Of a DNA stretch of 64,000 nt, positions 22,187 to 34,240 are shown in pieces; positions within the stretch are counted from its first letter, which is position 1, and each line of letters begins with the position of its first letter. Below the pieces are notes generated by a model. It was not told the origin of the DNA. It searched no databases and saw only the letters and a program-made list of their open reading frames with translations. This stretch comes from Perilla frutescens (Eukaryota; Streptophyta; Magnoliopsida; Lamiales; Lamiaceae): contig BRKX01000018.1 in NCBI GenBank assembly GCA_026008535.1, positions 45,997,588 through 46,061,587 on the forward strand. Direction: 5' to 3'. A program made the translations under genes and the position numbers.

Positions 22187-23666
22187 TGTTGGACTATAGC
22201 TGGATTAAACTTTGAAGTAATTTGGGCAGAGTAACGGATAGGATAATTAAAGTTGAGTCAAGAGTTATACTCTTTCTCCGCAAGATGAAATTGCACCGTA
22301 TATTAAATGCAAACGGATTATAGCAATCGTCTCTAAGATAAAATGACTTTCAACAAAGTTTTGTTGCACTTTTACAAAACTATGTTACAACGAACAAAAA
22401 CAATAATCGAGATTCTCAATCGATTACTAGGGTAGAAGAGAAGATTTCGGATTGTGAATTAGTGAATGAAAATGAAGGACTTGTGGTCTTATTTATAGTA
22501 GGTGAAGAGTTGTGGTGAAGTGTTGCACCAATTGGCTCCAAACAGTGCAACGGTTCGCTTCCAAGGCTGAATGGTTGTGTCGATTCGAGCCAAGAGTCGC
22601 AACTGGTGAATCATTGCGTCCGATTGGCCTAGAGCTTTCGCACCAATTCGATTCGAGCGGTTACATCCGAACGGTCGCAACCATTCGCCCAATTCTCACT
22701 CACCCTTTCACTCTTCCATTTAATTTACTAATATAATTAATATCTCTTTTAATTAGATATTTAATTGATTAATTAACTAACTATACTAACAATCCCCCAC
22801 AAAAGAGATATTTGAAAATGCAGAGTATAAGAATCTCGACAAATTATTATTGCTTAGGGATAGGTAGCTTCCAGCTTTGAACCTTCTTTTAGTATAGTAT
22901 TATCGGATTTACTCGTTGCTCAGTGAACGCGATGTCTTGAACTGGTCAACTTTAAATGTAAACTAAACAATAATACTAACACAATAACAATTCTATTAAT
23001 GTTTTGTTCTCACGTTTTGTCCTTTTTGGCCTTGGACCGTATCTTGTTTCATAAGTGATTCTTTTTGAAGCGGCCCCACTTCTCACTTATATAGGTGATC
23101 TCCTATTTAAGAGTAAACTGCCATTAACCCACCTTTTACTCGGTATAGGAATCATTAAAAAACCTTTAAGTTTTATCCTGACCATATCCTAGCAGTCATA
23201 CTTGGTGTAGTACCTAGAATGAGTTTCATAGTGTAAATATTCCGAGTATCGTAGTGTAAACATTCATAGCTTAGTTGTCTCATTGAACCATCTTCTTGGG
23301 ATCTCCAATTGGTATGGTTGAGTTACCGCTATGAATGTTTTTGTTTATGTGGCTTTTCAAACATATTCCCTTTACAGCACTATATAGTAGATCTCTATTA
23401 ATACCTTTAGTAAACGGATCTGCTATATTTTCTTTTGACTTTACATAGCCAATACACACGATTCCATTTGAAATCATTTGTCTAATGGTATTATGCCGTC
23501 TTCGTATATGACGAGATTTACCATTATACATTCTGCTTTGTGCTCTTCCAATTGCGGACATACTGTCGCAATGTATCATTATAGGAGGCACTGGTTTTTC
23601 CCAACAAGGAATATCTTCTAAGAATGTTCTAAGCCATTCGGCTTCTTCACAAGCTTTGTCTAATGC
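22187..23666 (-). mobile_element. 3' fragment of a second Copia lineage (element D)
   Basis: Left part 22187-22791 is a likely 605-bp LTR (minus-strand TGTTAGTATAG...CTATAGTCCAACA). To its right the minus strand reads TTTGTGGGGGATT, a polypurine tract, so the element runs on the minus strand. Non-coding sequence follows, then an RNase H C-terminus (23280-23666). The remaining pol and gag are missing; the right edge is an abrupt junction with a gag fragment in the other orientation. The LTR's left boundary rests on the TG/CA rule only. Confidence 0.75.
23280..23666 (-). pseudogene. Copia RNase H C-terminal fragment (element D)
   Basis: Translation from 23666 gives ALDKACEEAEWLRTFLEDIP, then HCDSMSAIGRAQSRMYNGKS and RHIRRRHNTIRQMI...YVKSKENIADPFTKG, ending in TGA at 23280. 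This matches the end of RNase H in a non-Sirevirus Copia lineage. Everything N-terminal is missing, so it is a 5'-truncated gene fragment. Confidence 0.88.
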
Positions 23667-23806
23667 AAGACCGAAGATGCCGGTATGAAAAAGTTCATTG
23701 TCAGTCGGTTCTTAGATTTCAAGATGGAGGATTCTCAAACTGTCCTCGATCAAGTTCGAGAAATTCAGTTGATTCTGCATACCGACTTCTTAGACAAAAG
23801 CTTGTC
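23667..23806 (+). pseudogene. Copia gag fragment, forward orientation
   Basis: Encodes KTEDAGMKKFIVSRFLDFKM followed by EDSQTVLDQVREIQLILH, the middle of a UBN2-type Copia gag. The family matches that of the adjacent RNase H fragment rather than the Sireviruses, but the orientation is opposite. Both ends are abrupt: left against element D's RNase H, right against a Sirevirus RNase H. It is evidence of a local rearrangement, not a gene. Confidence 0.75.
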
Positions 23807-24707
23807 GCAACAATCTGGTTTCTTGGTCGAGTAAGAAACAAAATTGTATCTCACTCTCCACGGCCGAATCAGATTATGTTGCTGCTGCTAGTTGTTGCTC
23901 TCAACTGTTGTGGTTAAATCAAATGGTGCTAGATTATGGTCTGGCTAGTCCTTCTTTGACATTACTATGTGACAATGTCAGTGCAATTGAAATTTTGAAG
24001 AACCCAGTCCAATATTCTCGCACCAAACATATTGACATCAGACATCACTCTATCCGTGATCTTGTTGAGCGAGATATCATTAAAATGGAATACATTTCTA
24101 TAGAAAATCAAATTGCTGATATTTTTACTAAACCTTTGGATTTTGAGATTCTCTTCACTAAGGAAATCTCTTGGAATGTGTGTTTTTTAGTCAATGGTGA
24201 CATCCTGATATTAAAGTAAATGTTTTAATCTTTGACATCAGGTCCTTTAATTCTGAATGTATCAAAATTATATGGTACGATGTTATGATTTTATAAATTA
24301 ATTCATGTGAATTGATTTTATCATGACGTGTCTCCATTTTTTTCATATTTCAGAATTTGTTTTTTTTTATCATTTTTATTTAATGATTTTATTATTATTT
24401 TAATAATAAATAATTAAATTGTATTTGATAAGCAGGTACACTTATCCGTATATCTTATGATATGATGAGAGAGATAGTGAGTTACATCACTTTCATTATT
24501 TTAAAAGAAGAACTTTTTGTCTCACTCTCTCTCTATATCTGTTTTCTTTCTCTAAACAATTCAGCTTCTGCGCTTCTCTAAAAATTTATTTTTTCTCCTC
24601 ATCTTTGAATTGTGTTCATCCATGATGATGCTTTCAGCAGTTGATGGAGTAGTCTAAAGTAACTCTGTCATCAGCCTCAACACCAGCCCCAACAGTGAAC
24701 CCTTCTC
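23807..24707 (+). mobile_element. 3' fragment of a Sirevirus copy (B')
   Basis: Near-duplicate of 29847-30770 in element B: the end of RNase H (to about 24219, with a small indel near 24150 shifting the frame), the AT-rich spacer and the start of the third ORF. At 24707 it jumps directly into the middle of an LTR. It represents a second, mostly deleted family member lying upstream of B. Confidence 0.85.
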
Positions 24708-25089
24708 GTATACAAGTCGACGGGATGTCAATTTGTATGATCTAGTTTATGTATGTTGTAGTTTGTATATGAATTGATGGGATGTCAATTTATATGTTTT
24801 AGTTCTTTTTAGTGATAGTCTAGATTAGAACTTGTAATTTTGTTGTAGTGTTGAGAGCCTTCGCGTCCAACATTGACAGCTTGAAAATTTTGTACTCATA
24901 ATAGTATAATTTCGCCCTGTGGCAATCATACACATGTTGTGTGTGATTTAAAAATTATATTGTGTATTCTTGTGCATTTTATTTCCATCATATTTATGTT
25001 AAGATAAGTTGTGTTAACTGTCTTTAACATTGAGTTTGACATTACGAATCTGTGTCTAATTTCAGTGTTTGTGGCAACAAATTCCAACA
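24708..25089 (+). repeat. Partial 5' LTR of element B
   Basis: The last 382 bp of the ~1.1-kb Sirevirus LTR, ending GGCAACAAATTCCAACA. The first two thirds are deleted at the junction with B'. It contains two to three ~42-bp minisatellite units (TACAAGTCGACGGGATGTCAA type). Confidence 0.88.
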
Positions 25090-25091
25090 AG

Positions 25092-25104
25092 TGGCATCAA
25101 GAGC
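25092..25104 (+). other. Primer binding site of element B, variant
   Basis: TGGCATCAAGAGC two bases after the LTR. Relative to the usual TGGTATCAGAGC it has a T-to-C change and one extra A. Element C carries the identical variant. Confidence 0.75.
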
Positions 25105-25156
25105 CGGTACTTAACACACTAAGTATTCGATTCTTGGTTTGTTGACTTACTGAAAG

Positions 25157-28100
25157 ATGGATATTCATATCAATCAGTGCCGTCCTCCGGCATTGGATAG
25201 TAATGGCAAGAATTATGCTATGTGGAAATCACGCATGAAGATGTATATCAAGTCCATTGATGAGAGGGCTTGGTTGGCTGTAACTGAAGAATGGTCTCCA
25301 CCAAGGATGGAAGGACCGAATGGAGTGTTCATTCTTAATCCAGAGACTCAATGGACTAATGATGATCAAATCATTTCCAACTTCAATTCAAGGGCACTCA
25401 ATGCTATTTTTATTTCGGTTGATGTCCCGTGCTTCAAGATGGTGTGTAATTGCACCACGGCATATCAAGCATGGAACATAGTGCAGGAACATTGTGAAGG
25501 ATCGACTAGTGTACGATAAATAAAGCTTAGGCTACTCACTTCTAAGTTCGAAACTCTGCGAATGTTAGAAGATGAGACAATCTCAATGTACACTGAACGA
25601 TTGTGTGAAGTGTCAAACGAGTCTACAGCTCTAGGATGTCCGATCTCAAATGAGAACATGGTTAGCAAACTTCTTCGTACACTTACGGAGAGATTCAAAA
25701 TGAAAATCTCAGCAATCGAAGAAGCTCATAATGTATCAAACATGAGTTTAAGTGAAGCAGTGAGCATTCTACTCACGTTTGAGATCAATCTTGAAAACCA
25801 GAAATCAAACACCTCTTCCAAAGGAATTGCACTTCAATCAGTAACATCAAACTCGGATGTTCAACTTGATATTGAAAACATTCAGGAGATTACTGAAGAT
25901 GAACCCCTGAGTGCTGCACTGCTTACCAAGAAGTTCAATACCCTTATTCGGTCAATGAAGAAAGGTTCACCAGCCTTTAAACCACGGAGACTGTTTGATT
26001 CTCCCTTGTCGACATCATCTGGATCGACAAAATCATCAAAGTCTCCAAATGTTGCAGTGAAGGACATTGACTTAGTTCAATGTAGGGGATGTTCTGGTTT
26101 TGGACACTATGCTAATGAATGTCCTACTGTCCAAAGGAAGCAGAGAAGAAATTACAGTGCTGCCATGTTAAGTGATGAATCCGGTGATGAAGAAGCTGAA
26201 AAACAAACTGTTTTGTTTGTAAAAGTCGATGATGACTTAGATGGAATGATTGACGCTTTAACTGACATGGATAGTGGTGATTTTGACTATGATACTAGTC
26301 TTGATCATATGACTTCAGATGTTCCAAGCAATGTTATGGAGAATGTTACACAAGAAATCTCTGCCATTCCTCCAGACACCACTAACTGGTATGAAATGAC
26401 ATTGCTGGATGAGTTTTGCAACACTACTGAATTATCTCAGATGGAAGAAGACAAGTTCGATGTCAGCCACCGAGAAGCTCTACAACAATTAGACAAGGTT
26501 GTAGATGAAGTGTGTGTCCAATGGGCTGAACAATGAAAGGAATTTGGGATTCTCGTAGAAGAAAACAAAACTCTAAAGCGAAGGGTGCTGGACCTTGAAA
26601 TTCAACTCAGTCGAGGTGATCTTGAGCTGAATAAGTTTTGAAAGGAAGTAGATGCTGCTTAAAAAATATTTCGACAACTTAATCAAGGAACATCTACTCT
26701 GAACGAGGTTCTGACATTGGAACAAACCACGAAAGCAGGCTTGAAATATACATCAAGTTCATCAATGTCTATCTCTAATCCTATCAAGTTTGTTAGAGGG
26801 AAAAACTCTAAGGATGTTCCAGTCAATGTTCACGGACATGTCAAATCGAATGTCAATGACAAATCAAAGGAGAAGAAATTTGTTTGTCATTATTCCCAAA
26901 AGCCTGGACACATCAAACCTTATTGCTTCAAATATCATGATGATATAGCAATAGGAAAGATTGTCGTAGAAAATTCTTCTAAACCTACCAAAAAGAAGAA
27001 ACACTCAAAGAAGGCAAAGATCTCGTGCAATGTTGTCTATACATCTTTGAAAGCCAACATTGCTGGTACGTGCTACTTTGACAGTGGGTACTCACGGCAT
27101 ATGACAGGAAATTCTAAGTTTCTCGATGACTATACCACGACAAGCAAAGGAAAAGTTAGTTATGGTGGAGGAGCACAAGGCAACATAGTAGGAAAAGGAA
27201 CCTTGAATGTCAAGAGCTTTCCCAAGGTACGCAATGTGCTTCATGTCGAAGGTTTAACAGCAAATCTGATCAGCATAAGTCAGCTATGTGATGACGGTAT
27301 GCATGTCAGATTTAATAAAAACACCTGTGAAGTTTTTGATAACGAGAATAAGTGCATTATATTCGGAAGTCGGGCATTGGATAATTGCTATCATGCTGAC
27401 AAGAATGAAAAATGTAATGTTTCAGTCAATGTTGACACTTAACTCGTACATCAAAAACTTGGTCATCTCAGCTTTCAAAGTTTGAAGAAACTAATTGAAG
27501 CTAATGCTGTTCGGGGTATTCCACCTGTGAAGATCAATCTCGATGTTGTTTGCAGTGCATGTTAAAAAGGCAAACAAGTAAGAGCTTCACACAAAAGTTC
27601 CTCAGCTTGTCAAACCACTAAGTGCTTCGATCTGATTCACATGGACATCATGGGTCCCGTTGACACCAAAAGCATGAGTGGAAAGAGATTTATTCTTGTG
27701 ATAGTTGATGATTTTTCGAGATTCACATGGGTTAAATTTCTTCAAGAAAAATCTGAAGCTTTCAGGATGTTCAAGAAGTTCTGCAGCTTGGTGTCAAGAC
27801 AACATGAATCCAACATCAAATGCATTAGAACAGATCATGAGCTCGAATTTGAAAACTCAATGTTTGAAGAGTTTTGTGAAAAAAGAGGCATCATTCATGA
27901 GTTTTCTGCTCCAAAGACACCTCAACAAAATGGGGTGGTTGAGAGACAAAATCAAACTCTTCAGGAGATGTCAAGAGCGATGTTACAAGCTCAACGGTTG
28001 TCCAAGAAGCTATGGGCTGAAGCAGTTAACACTGCTTGTCACATCGGGAATAGAGTGATTCTTCGCCCAGGCAAAACTGTGACACCGTATGAACTTCTGA

Positions 28101-30232
28101 AGGGAAAGAAGCCCAATTTGAAGTACTTTCATGTATTTGGATGTGTATGTTACATCCTGAATAACAGGGATCATCTGGGAAAATTTGATTCCAAAAGCGA
28201 CAAAGGGATTTTCTTGGGTTACACATCTGACAGTCGTGCTTACCATGTGCTTAATCTTAGGACAAAAACCATCCAAGAATCAATTAACAATGTTTTTGAT
28301 GACCACACTGGTATTGCTTCAAAATCTGAAGAGGATGATGTGATTGATCTCATTGACACAGGTGAAACGTCAAGTGATCAGACTGGAAGTGATTGTGAGA
28401 ACAAGACATCCACTGAGAATGTCAAAGTGAATGTTCCACAGAATGATGAAGCTTCAGTTAAAACATCAACTTCAATATTCACTTCAGACAGTGAAGACGA
28501 TTAGATGGTGTCTGCCGAACATGAACCAAGAAGAGATCCTCCAAGTCGAATTCGGAAGAATCATCCAGATTCACAAATCATTGGTGAGCAATCCGAAGGA
28601 GTTCAAACTAGAAGCAAGAACTCAGATGAATACAAAGAAATGCTGAAACTGGTATGCACGTCTTCTTTAAATGTTTGTATGTCAAACACTTGTTTTCTGT
28701 CTAACATTGAACTAAAAAACATCAAGGAAGCCCGTAATGATAATTTTTGGATCAATGCTATGTATGAGGAACCAAACCAGTTCGTAAGAAATAATGTATG
28801 GGAATTAGTTCCACGCCCCAAAGATAAAAATGTGATTGGGACAAAATGAATTTTCAAGAATAAAACGGATGAGGCTGGCAATGTTGTCAGAAATAAAGCT
28901 CTTCTAGTGGCTCAAGGTTATACCCAAGTTGAAGGGGTAGACTTTGACGAAACATTTGCTCTTGTTGCAAGGATTGAATCCATTCGTCTTTTATGTGCAA
29001 TTGCATGTTATATGGGTTTCACGCTATATCAAATGGATGTTAAAAGTTCTTTCTTGAATGGCTTTCTCAATGAAGAGGCATATGTCGAACAACCTAAGGG
29101 GTTCGAATGTCATGAGAAACCATTGCACATGTTTAAGCTAAAAAAGGCTTTGTATGGTCTCAAACAATCCCCTAGAGCATGGTATGCTAGACTGACCGAT
29201 TTCTTGCTCCAAATTGGTTTTTCAAGAGATCAAGTTGATAGAACATTGTTTATCAAGAAAAATAAAAAACATATTACTGTTGCTCAAATATATGTTGATG
29301 ACATTGTTTTTGGTTCGACTTGTACTAATCTGCTCAAAGATTTTGTAGACTCAATGTGCAACATGTTTGAAATGAGCATGGTTGGAGAGCTCAACTATTT
29401 TCTTGGTCTACAAATCAAGCAAGATAAAGATGGGATTTTCATCTCTCAAAGCAAATATGCTAGAGGATTGGTCAAGCATTTCGGATTAGAGAACGACAAA
29501 CCTATGAAGACGCCTATGGGATCTTCCGAAAAGTTGAGCAGAGATGATGTTGGTAGCAATGTTGATTCTACCATGTATAGAGGAATGATAGGTAGTTTAT
29601 TGTACTTAACAGCTAGTCGCCCTGACATTATGTTTAGTGTTGGTGTTTGTGCGAGATATCAATCTCAGCCTAAAAACTCTCATCTTAAAGCTGTTAAAAG
29701 AATCATTCGCTATGTTTCTGGCACAATTGGGTTTGGTATTAAATACTGCAAAAGTTCTAACATTCATCTTGTAGGATATAGTGACTCGGATTGGGCAGGT
29801 GATGTCGATGACCTAAAAAGCACTAGCGGAGGTTGTTTTTATTTTGGCAACAATCTGGTTTCTTGGTCGAGTAAGAAACAAAATTGTATCTCACTCTCCA
29901 CGGCCGAATCAGAATATGTTGATGCTGCTAGTTGTTGCTCTCAACTGTTGTGGTTAAATCAAATGGTGCTAGATTATGGTGTGGCTAGTCCTTCTTTGAC
30001 ATTGCTATGTGACAATGTCAGTGCAATTGAAGTTTCGAAGAACCCAGTCCAACATTCTCGCACCAAACACATTGACATCAGATATCACTTTATCCGTGAT
30101 CTTGTTCAACGAGATATCATCAAATTGGAATACATTTCTATAGAAAATCAAATTGCTGATATTTTTACTAAACCTTTGGATTTTGAGAGATTTTCTTCAC
30201 TAAGGAAATCTCTTGGAATGTGTGTTTTTTAG
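25157..30232 (+). pseudogene. gag-pol polyprotein of element B: one frame, eight premature stops
   Basis: The frame is continuous for 1,691 codons without a frameshift. Gag: MDIHINQCRPPALDSNGKNY, UBN2 region, CCHC knuckles starting at residue 309 (CRGCSGFGHYANEC) and at about 26884 (CHYSQKPGHIKPYC, where the second Cys is Ser). Protease: FDSGYSRHM near 27079. Integrase: Asp at 27644, Asp 893 (RTDHE), Glu 929 (VVERQN), DD35E spacing. RT: YVDD at residues 1379-1382. RNase H: SDSDWAG, STAESEYVD. Stops: 25517, 26534, 26639, 26660, 27440, 27563, 28502 and 28847. At five of them the related element C retains CAA, CAG or TGG, so C-to-T or G-to-A change explains them. The element is dead but structurally complete. 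Confidence 0.92.
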
Positions 30233-30662
30233 TCAATGGTGACATCCTGATGTTAAAGTAAATGTTTTAATCTTTGACATCAGGTCCTTTAATTCTGAAT
30301 GTATCAAAATTATATGGTACGATGTTATGATTTTATAAATTAATTCATGTGAATTGATTTTATCATGACGTGTCTCCATTTATTTCATATTTTAGAATTT
30401 GTTTTTTTTATCATTTTTATTTAATTATTTTAATATTATTTTAATAATTAATAATTAAATTGTATTTGATAAGCAGGTACACTTATCCGCATATCTTATG
30501 ATATGACGAGAGAGATAGTGAGATACATCACTTTCATTACTTTAAAAGAAGAACTTTTTGTCTCACTCTCTCTCCGTATCTGTTTTCTCTTTCTAAGCGG
30601 TTCATCTTCTCCGCTCCTCTAAAAATTTGTTTTCTCTCCTCATCTTTGAATTGTGTTCATCC
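30233..30662 (+). other. Spacer between pol and third ORF in element B
   Basis: AT-rich, then a pyrimidine-rich stretch (CTCTCTCTCC, TTTTCTCTCC) just before the ATG at 30663. The same layout is seen in A and in C. Confidence 0.65.
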
Positions 30663-32336
30663 ATGGTGGATCAGTCTCCAAATCCATACTAGGTGATGAT
30701 GATAATGCTCCAGCAGTTGATGGAGCAGTCTAAAGCAACTCCATCATCAGCCTTAACACCAGCCTCAACAGTGAACCCTTCTCCAACTTCAACAGCGACT
30801 CCTATCACTGCTACTGCCGCCACTCCAGAAATTCAGCCTTCCGTTGTCCCAATTCTTCCCCCACCACCGTCCTAATCTACTGCCTCTGTCCCAGATCTTG
30901 AGCTTCCCCCTCATTTTGAAATTCTAAACCCTAAGCCTCTCCAAGTGCATGTGCTTGGAGAGCCCTCAAACCCAATCGATCCCGATTCCTCCGCTCATCT
31001 TCACTCTCTCTTAAAGACAGTGAAGCCCACATCTTCGATCTGGAAGTCTAAATGACTTCACAGTGACGCTTCGGAGTCCACTGAAGTACCTTTCATCAAG
31101 AAAGAGAAAATGGAAGGCGTTAAGACTTATTCGCGTTCTCTACGAGATGAATCGGACTCTACCGGTGATCATCCCTCTTCTCCTCCCTCTAGTGATGTCA
31201 AGCATGATGTTAATGTTGATTCCCCGCTTGATGTTACTCAAGCATACAGTAAGATCTTCTACTCTTTAGATGCTAAGAAGTCTTTTGATCTTATTTCTAA
31301 GAGGTCATTTAGGGTTGAAAAAATGGTAGATGTCTTAAGCTTCAAAAAGTATGGGATGGATGTGTTCTTGAATGAACGGGGCTTGTGGAATTCTGTCACT
31401 TCCTTGTTGTGTTATGATTCGTTTGTTGTGTATGAATTTTATTCAAACATCATTCCTGATATGGGAGATCCGTCCAAATTATCTTTTGGAACAGTTTATA
31501 TTAGGGATCATGTTTACAAATTTTCCCCTAGTATAATTAACTCATTTCTTGAACTGGGTAATAAGGACACGATCATTTCATTAGATTTGCTTGATGATGT
31601 GGTGAGGGTTGTTACTGGAGGTCTTGTTCAATCTTGGATGAACAAGGTACCTGCCTCCAAGCTAACGTTTTTCTACACAGTGCTGTTCAAGTTAACTGTG
31701 TGTAATTAGCTTCCCACATCCAATGCATCAGTCCTCACAGTTGATCAAGCTATTCTGCTATACAAGCTTGGGACTAATCTGCCCTGCAACCTTGGAACGT
31801 ATATATTTGATGCTGTTTTGAAGGCTGCTTCTAAAATGAGTTCTTCAAATGTGCTTCCTTTTCCATGTTTAATCTTTGCTATTCTTAAGAGTCAAGGATT
31901 GAAGGAAAGCAAGAAGAACATTGTTATTGAGCAAGCTTCTCTAACTATTCAAAAGCCCAAGGGGAATGATGACCGAGTTATTGACCTGCCCTACCTCTCA
32001 GCTGCTGGTCCTACAGATCGATCTGCTAATGCTAGTCCTACTCTTTCCCAGTCACCTACTACTCATCCAGTTGAGCCTGAAGTTCTCTCCACACCTGCAA
32101 TTCCTATTGTGATGATGCCTTTGGAGATCCTTCAACAGAATGTTGCTCAACTGGATCAATTAATCATGTCTCTTTCTTCCGTGCGCGATACCTTTATGTC
32201 TCTCCTTTCTGCACAAAAAGGGGGAGTACATGCTGACGAGGAGACTGATGTAGGTGATGTTGATGCCAGTGCTGCATCAACTGTTAGAGGACGGGGACGG
32301 AATAGTGCAGCCAAGGGGAAGAGGAAGATGATGTGA
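30663..32336 (+). pseudogene. Envelope-position third ORF of element B, four stops in one frame
   Basis: Same reading frame for 557 codons. The N-terminus has a Met/Gln stretch then Ser/Thr/Pro-rich sequence. The PF20167-like core is at about 31250-31900: VLSFKKYGMDVFL, YEFYSNIIPDMGD, GTVYIRDHVYKFSPSIINSF. The C-terminal tail has LLSAQKGGVHADEE and a basic end (RGRGRNSAAKGKRKMM). Stops are at 30690 (TAG), 30873 (TAA), 31053 (TGA) and 31707 (TAG, where C has TGG). The TGA at 31053 is shared with element C. Function is unknown in this family; no clear signal peptide or membrane segment. Confidence 0.8.
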
Positions 32337-32899
32337 AGGAAGGGGGAGATGATGTGAAGCTGTGTGTGTCAGCTTCTGATTGTTATAAACAATGTTTTAC
32401 TTTTGCTTGAAACAATGTTTATTATTTCTGTAATTGTGCTTGACACATTTTAAGATGTTTAATGCATCTTTTGTTTTACTATGTTGATGTGTGTGCTGGA
32501 CACACGGTCTTGGTATGCATTTTATGCATATCTTGTTTTTTTTTTGTTGAATGCAATTTATGATTGTGTTCTTGATTTTATATGCTCATTCAGTTTTTTA
32601 TATTCGTGATATATCATTATGATTAGGTATATTGAGTTTGTTTTGAGATATTGAATGATCAATATGTCATGATTATTGTGTGTTAAATGTTCAGTTCAAC
32701 ATTGATAGTGTTGTGTTGAACTTTCTATTCAACATTGATTTTATAATAGGACAAGTTCCTATTATATAATGATCTAATTAAGGGGGAGTAACCGTTAAGG
32801 GGGAGATTTTAAGATCTCCATTTTCCGCTGCGACTCTAATTATATAAAATACATTGAGTTGTATGTTTTGTGCAGAAAGTCTAAGATTAAGGGGGAGAT
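32337..32899 (+). other. 3' non-coding region of B with multiple polypurine motifs
   Basis: GGGGGAG tracts occur near 32342, 32782, 32801 and 32890; the last (AAGGGGGAGAT, 32889-32899) is the likely polypurine tract beside the 3' LTR. A matching set in reverse lies beside C's 3' LTR (34241-34370). Confidence 0.8.
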
Positions 32900-33102
32900 T
32901 GTTGAGTGCTGTATGACATTAAGGTTCAATGTTGCACGTAATGTCAGACAGACTCCCTACGACATTGTCTGTGACATAGCCGCAACTAATCTTATCATTT
33001 TCTAGTTTTATTTATTATTTTAATGAATAAATAATTTTATATATCTTAAAATATATGTGTATATCCACGAAATATATATTTCAAATAAATGGATATATAC
33101 AT
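32900..33102 (+). repeat. 3' LTR of element B, first part
   Basis: Starts TGTTGAGTGCTG and is cut at TACAT by element C. It resumes at 44526. Confidence 0.92.
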
Positions 33103-34240
33103 TGTTGGAATTTGTTGCCACAAACACTGAAATTAGATACAGATTCGTAATGTCAAACTCAATGTTAAAGACAGTTAACACAACTTATCTTAACATAAAT
33201 ATGCTGAAAATAAAATGCACAAGAATACACAATATAAATTTTAAATCACACACAACATGTGTATGATTACCACAGGGCGAAATTATACTATTATGAGTAC
33301 AAAATTTTCAAGCTGTCAATGTTGGACGCGAAGGCTCTCAACACTACAGCAACATTACAAGTTCTAATCTAGACTATCACTAAAAAGAACTAAAACATAT
33401 AAATTGACATCCCGTCAATTCATATACAAACTACAACATACAAATTGACATCCCGTCAATTCATACATAAACTAGATCATACAAGTTGACATCCCTTCGA
33501 CTTGTATACAAACTAAAACATACAAATTGACATCCCGTCAACTTGTATACAAACTAGTAAAGGTTTCACAACCTTGCTATCTATCCTAACTTGTACAATC
33601 TATTCCGTGAAAGGATTGAACAACAATAAACATTAAGATAGAAGAAGGAGCGAAGAACGAAACCTATACTAAGTTTGTGACTCAAGCTTTCTTCAATCTT
33701 CACGCAGGGGAAAATATATTGGGCTTGAATAAGTCTTCAAGTGTTGATCACATCCCTTATATGCTTCTTCACTTGAATAGACAAGGCTCAAGTCTTCTCT
33801 CTCTTGATCGTGGGTTGGAGATAACCGCTCTTCATCACTACTCCATCGTTTGTGAGAAGAGAACCGTCTCCTTGGCACGGTTGTGGCCATATCCACGTTC
33901 TCACCTATTTTCCAAATATTCTAGCAATAAAAAACTGAAAAAAGAAAAGAGGTTAAATAAAAGAAAACAAGAAGCCTTAAAAATAGGAGATATAGTTTTG
34001 ACTTTGTCAAACTCTATTTTAAATAATATATCTAATATGTATATATCCATTTATTTGAAATATTAATTTCGTGGATATACACATATATTTTAAGATATAT
34101 AAAGTTATTTTATTTATTAAAATAATAAATAAAACTAGGAAAGGATAAGATTAGTTACGACTATGTCATAGACAATGTCACAAGAAGTTTGTCTGACATC
34201 GAGTGCAACATTGAACCTCAATGTCATACTGCACTCAACA
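33103..34240 (-). repeat. 3' LTR of element C
   Basis: Reverse-strand LTR; contains four ~42-bp minisatellite units (33385-33555), each with an internal inverted repeat. The minus strand then shows a polypurine tract (GGGGGAGATT) immediately to the right, at 34241-34252. Confidence 0.93.
33385..33555. repeat. Minisatellite in the Sirevirus LTR
   Basis: Four units of about 42 bp built on TACAAATTGACATCCCGTCAA. Each unit can fold on itself (for example TACAAGTTGA with TCGACTTGTA). The matching arrays are at 43674-43836 and partly at 24706-24800; B's 3' LTR keeps one degenerate unit near 45006-45040. Confidence 0.85.

Noticed and set aside
22489..22736. Overlapping frames on both strands
   Set aside because: Inside the LTR of Copia fragment D; no similarity or codon signal.
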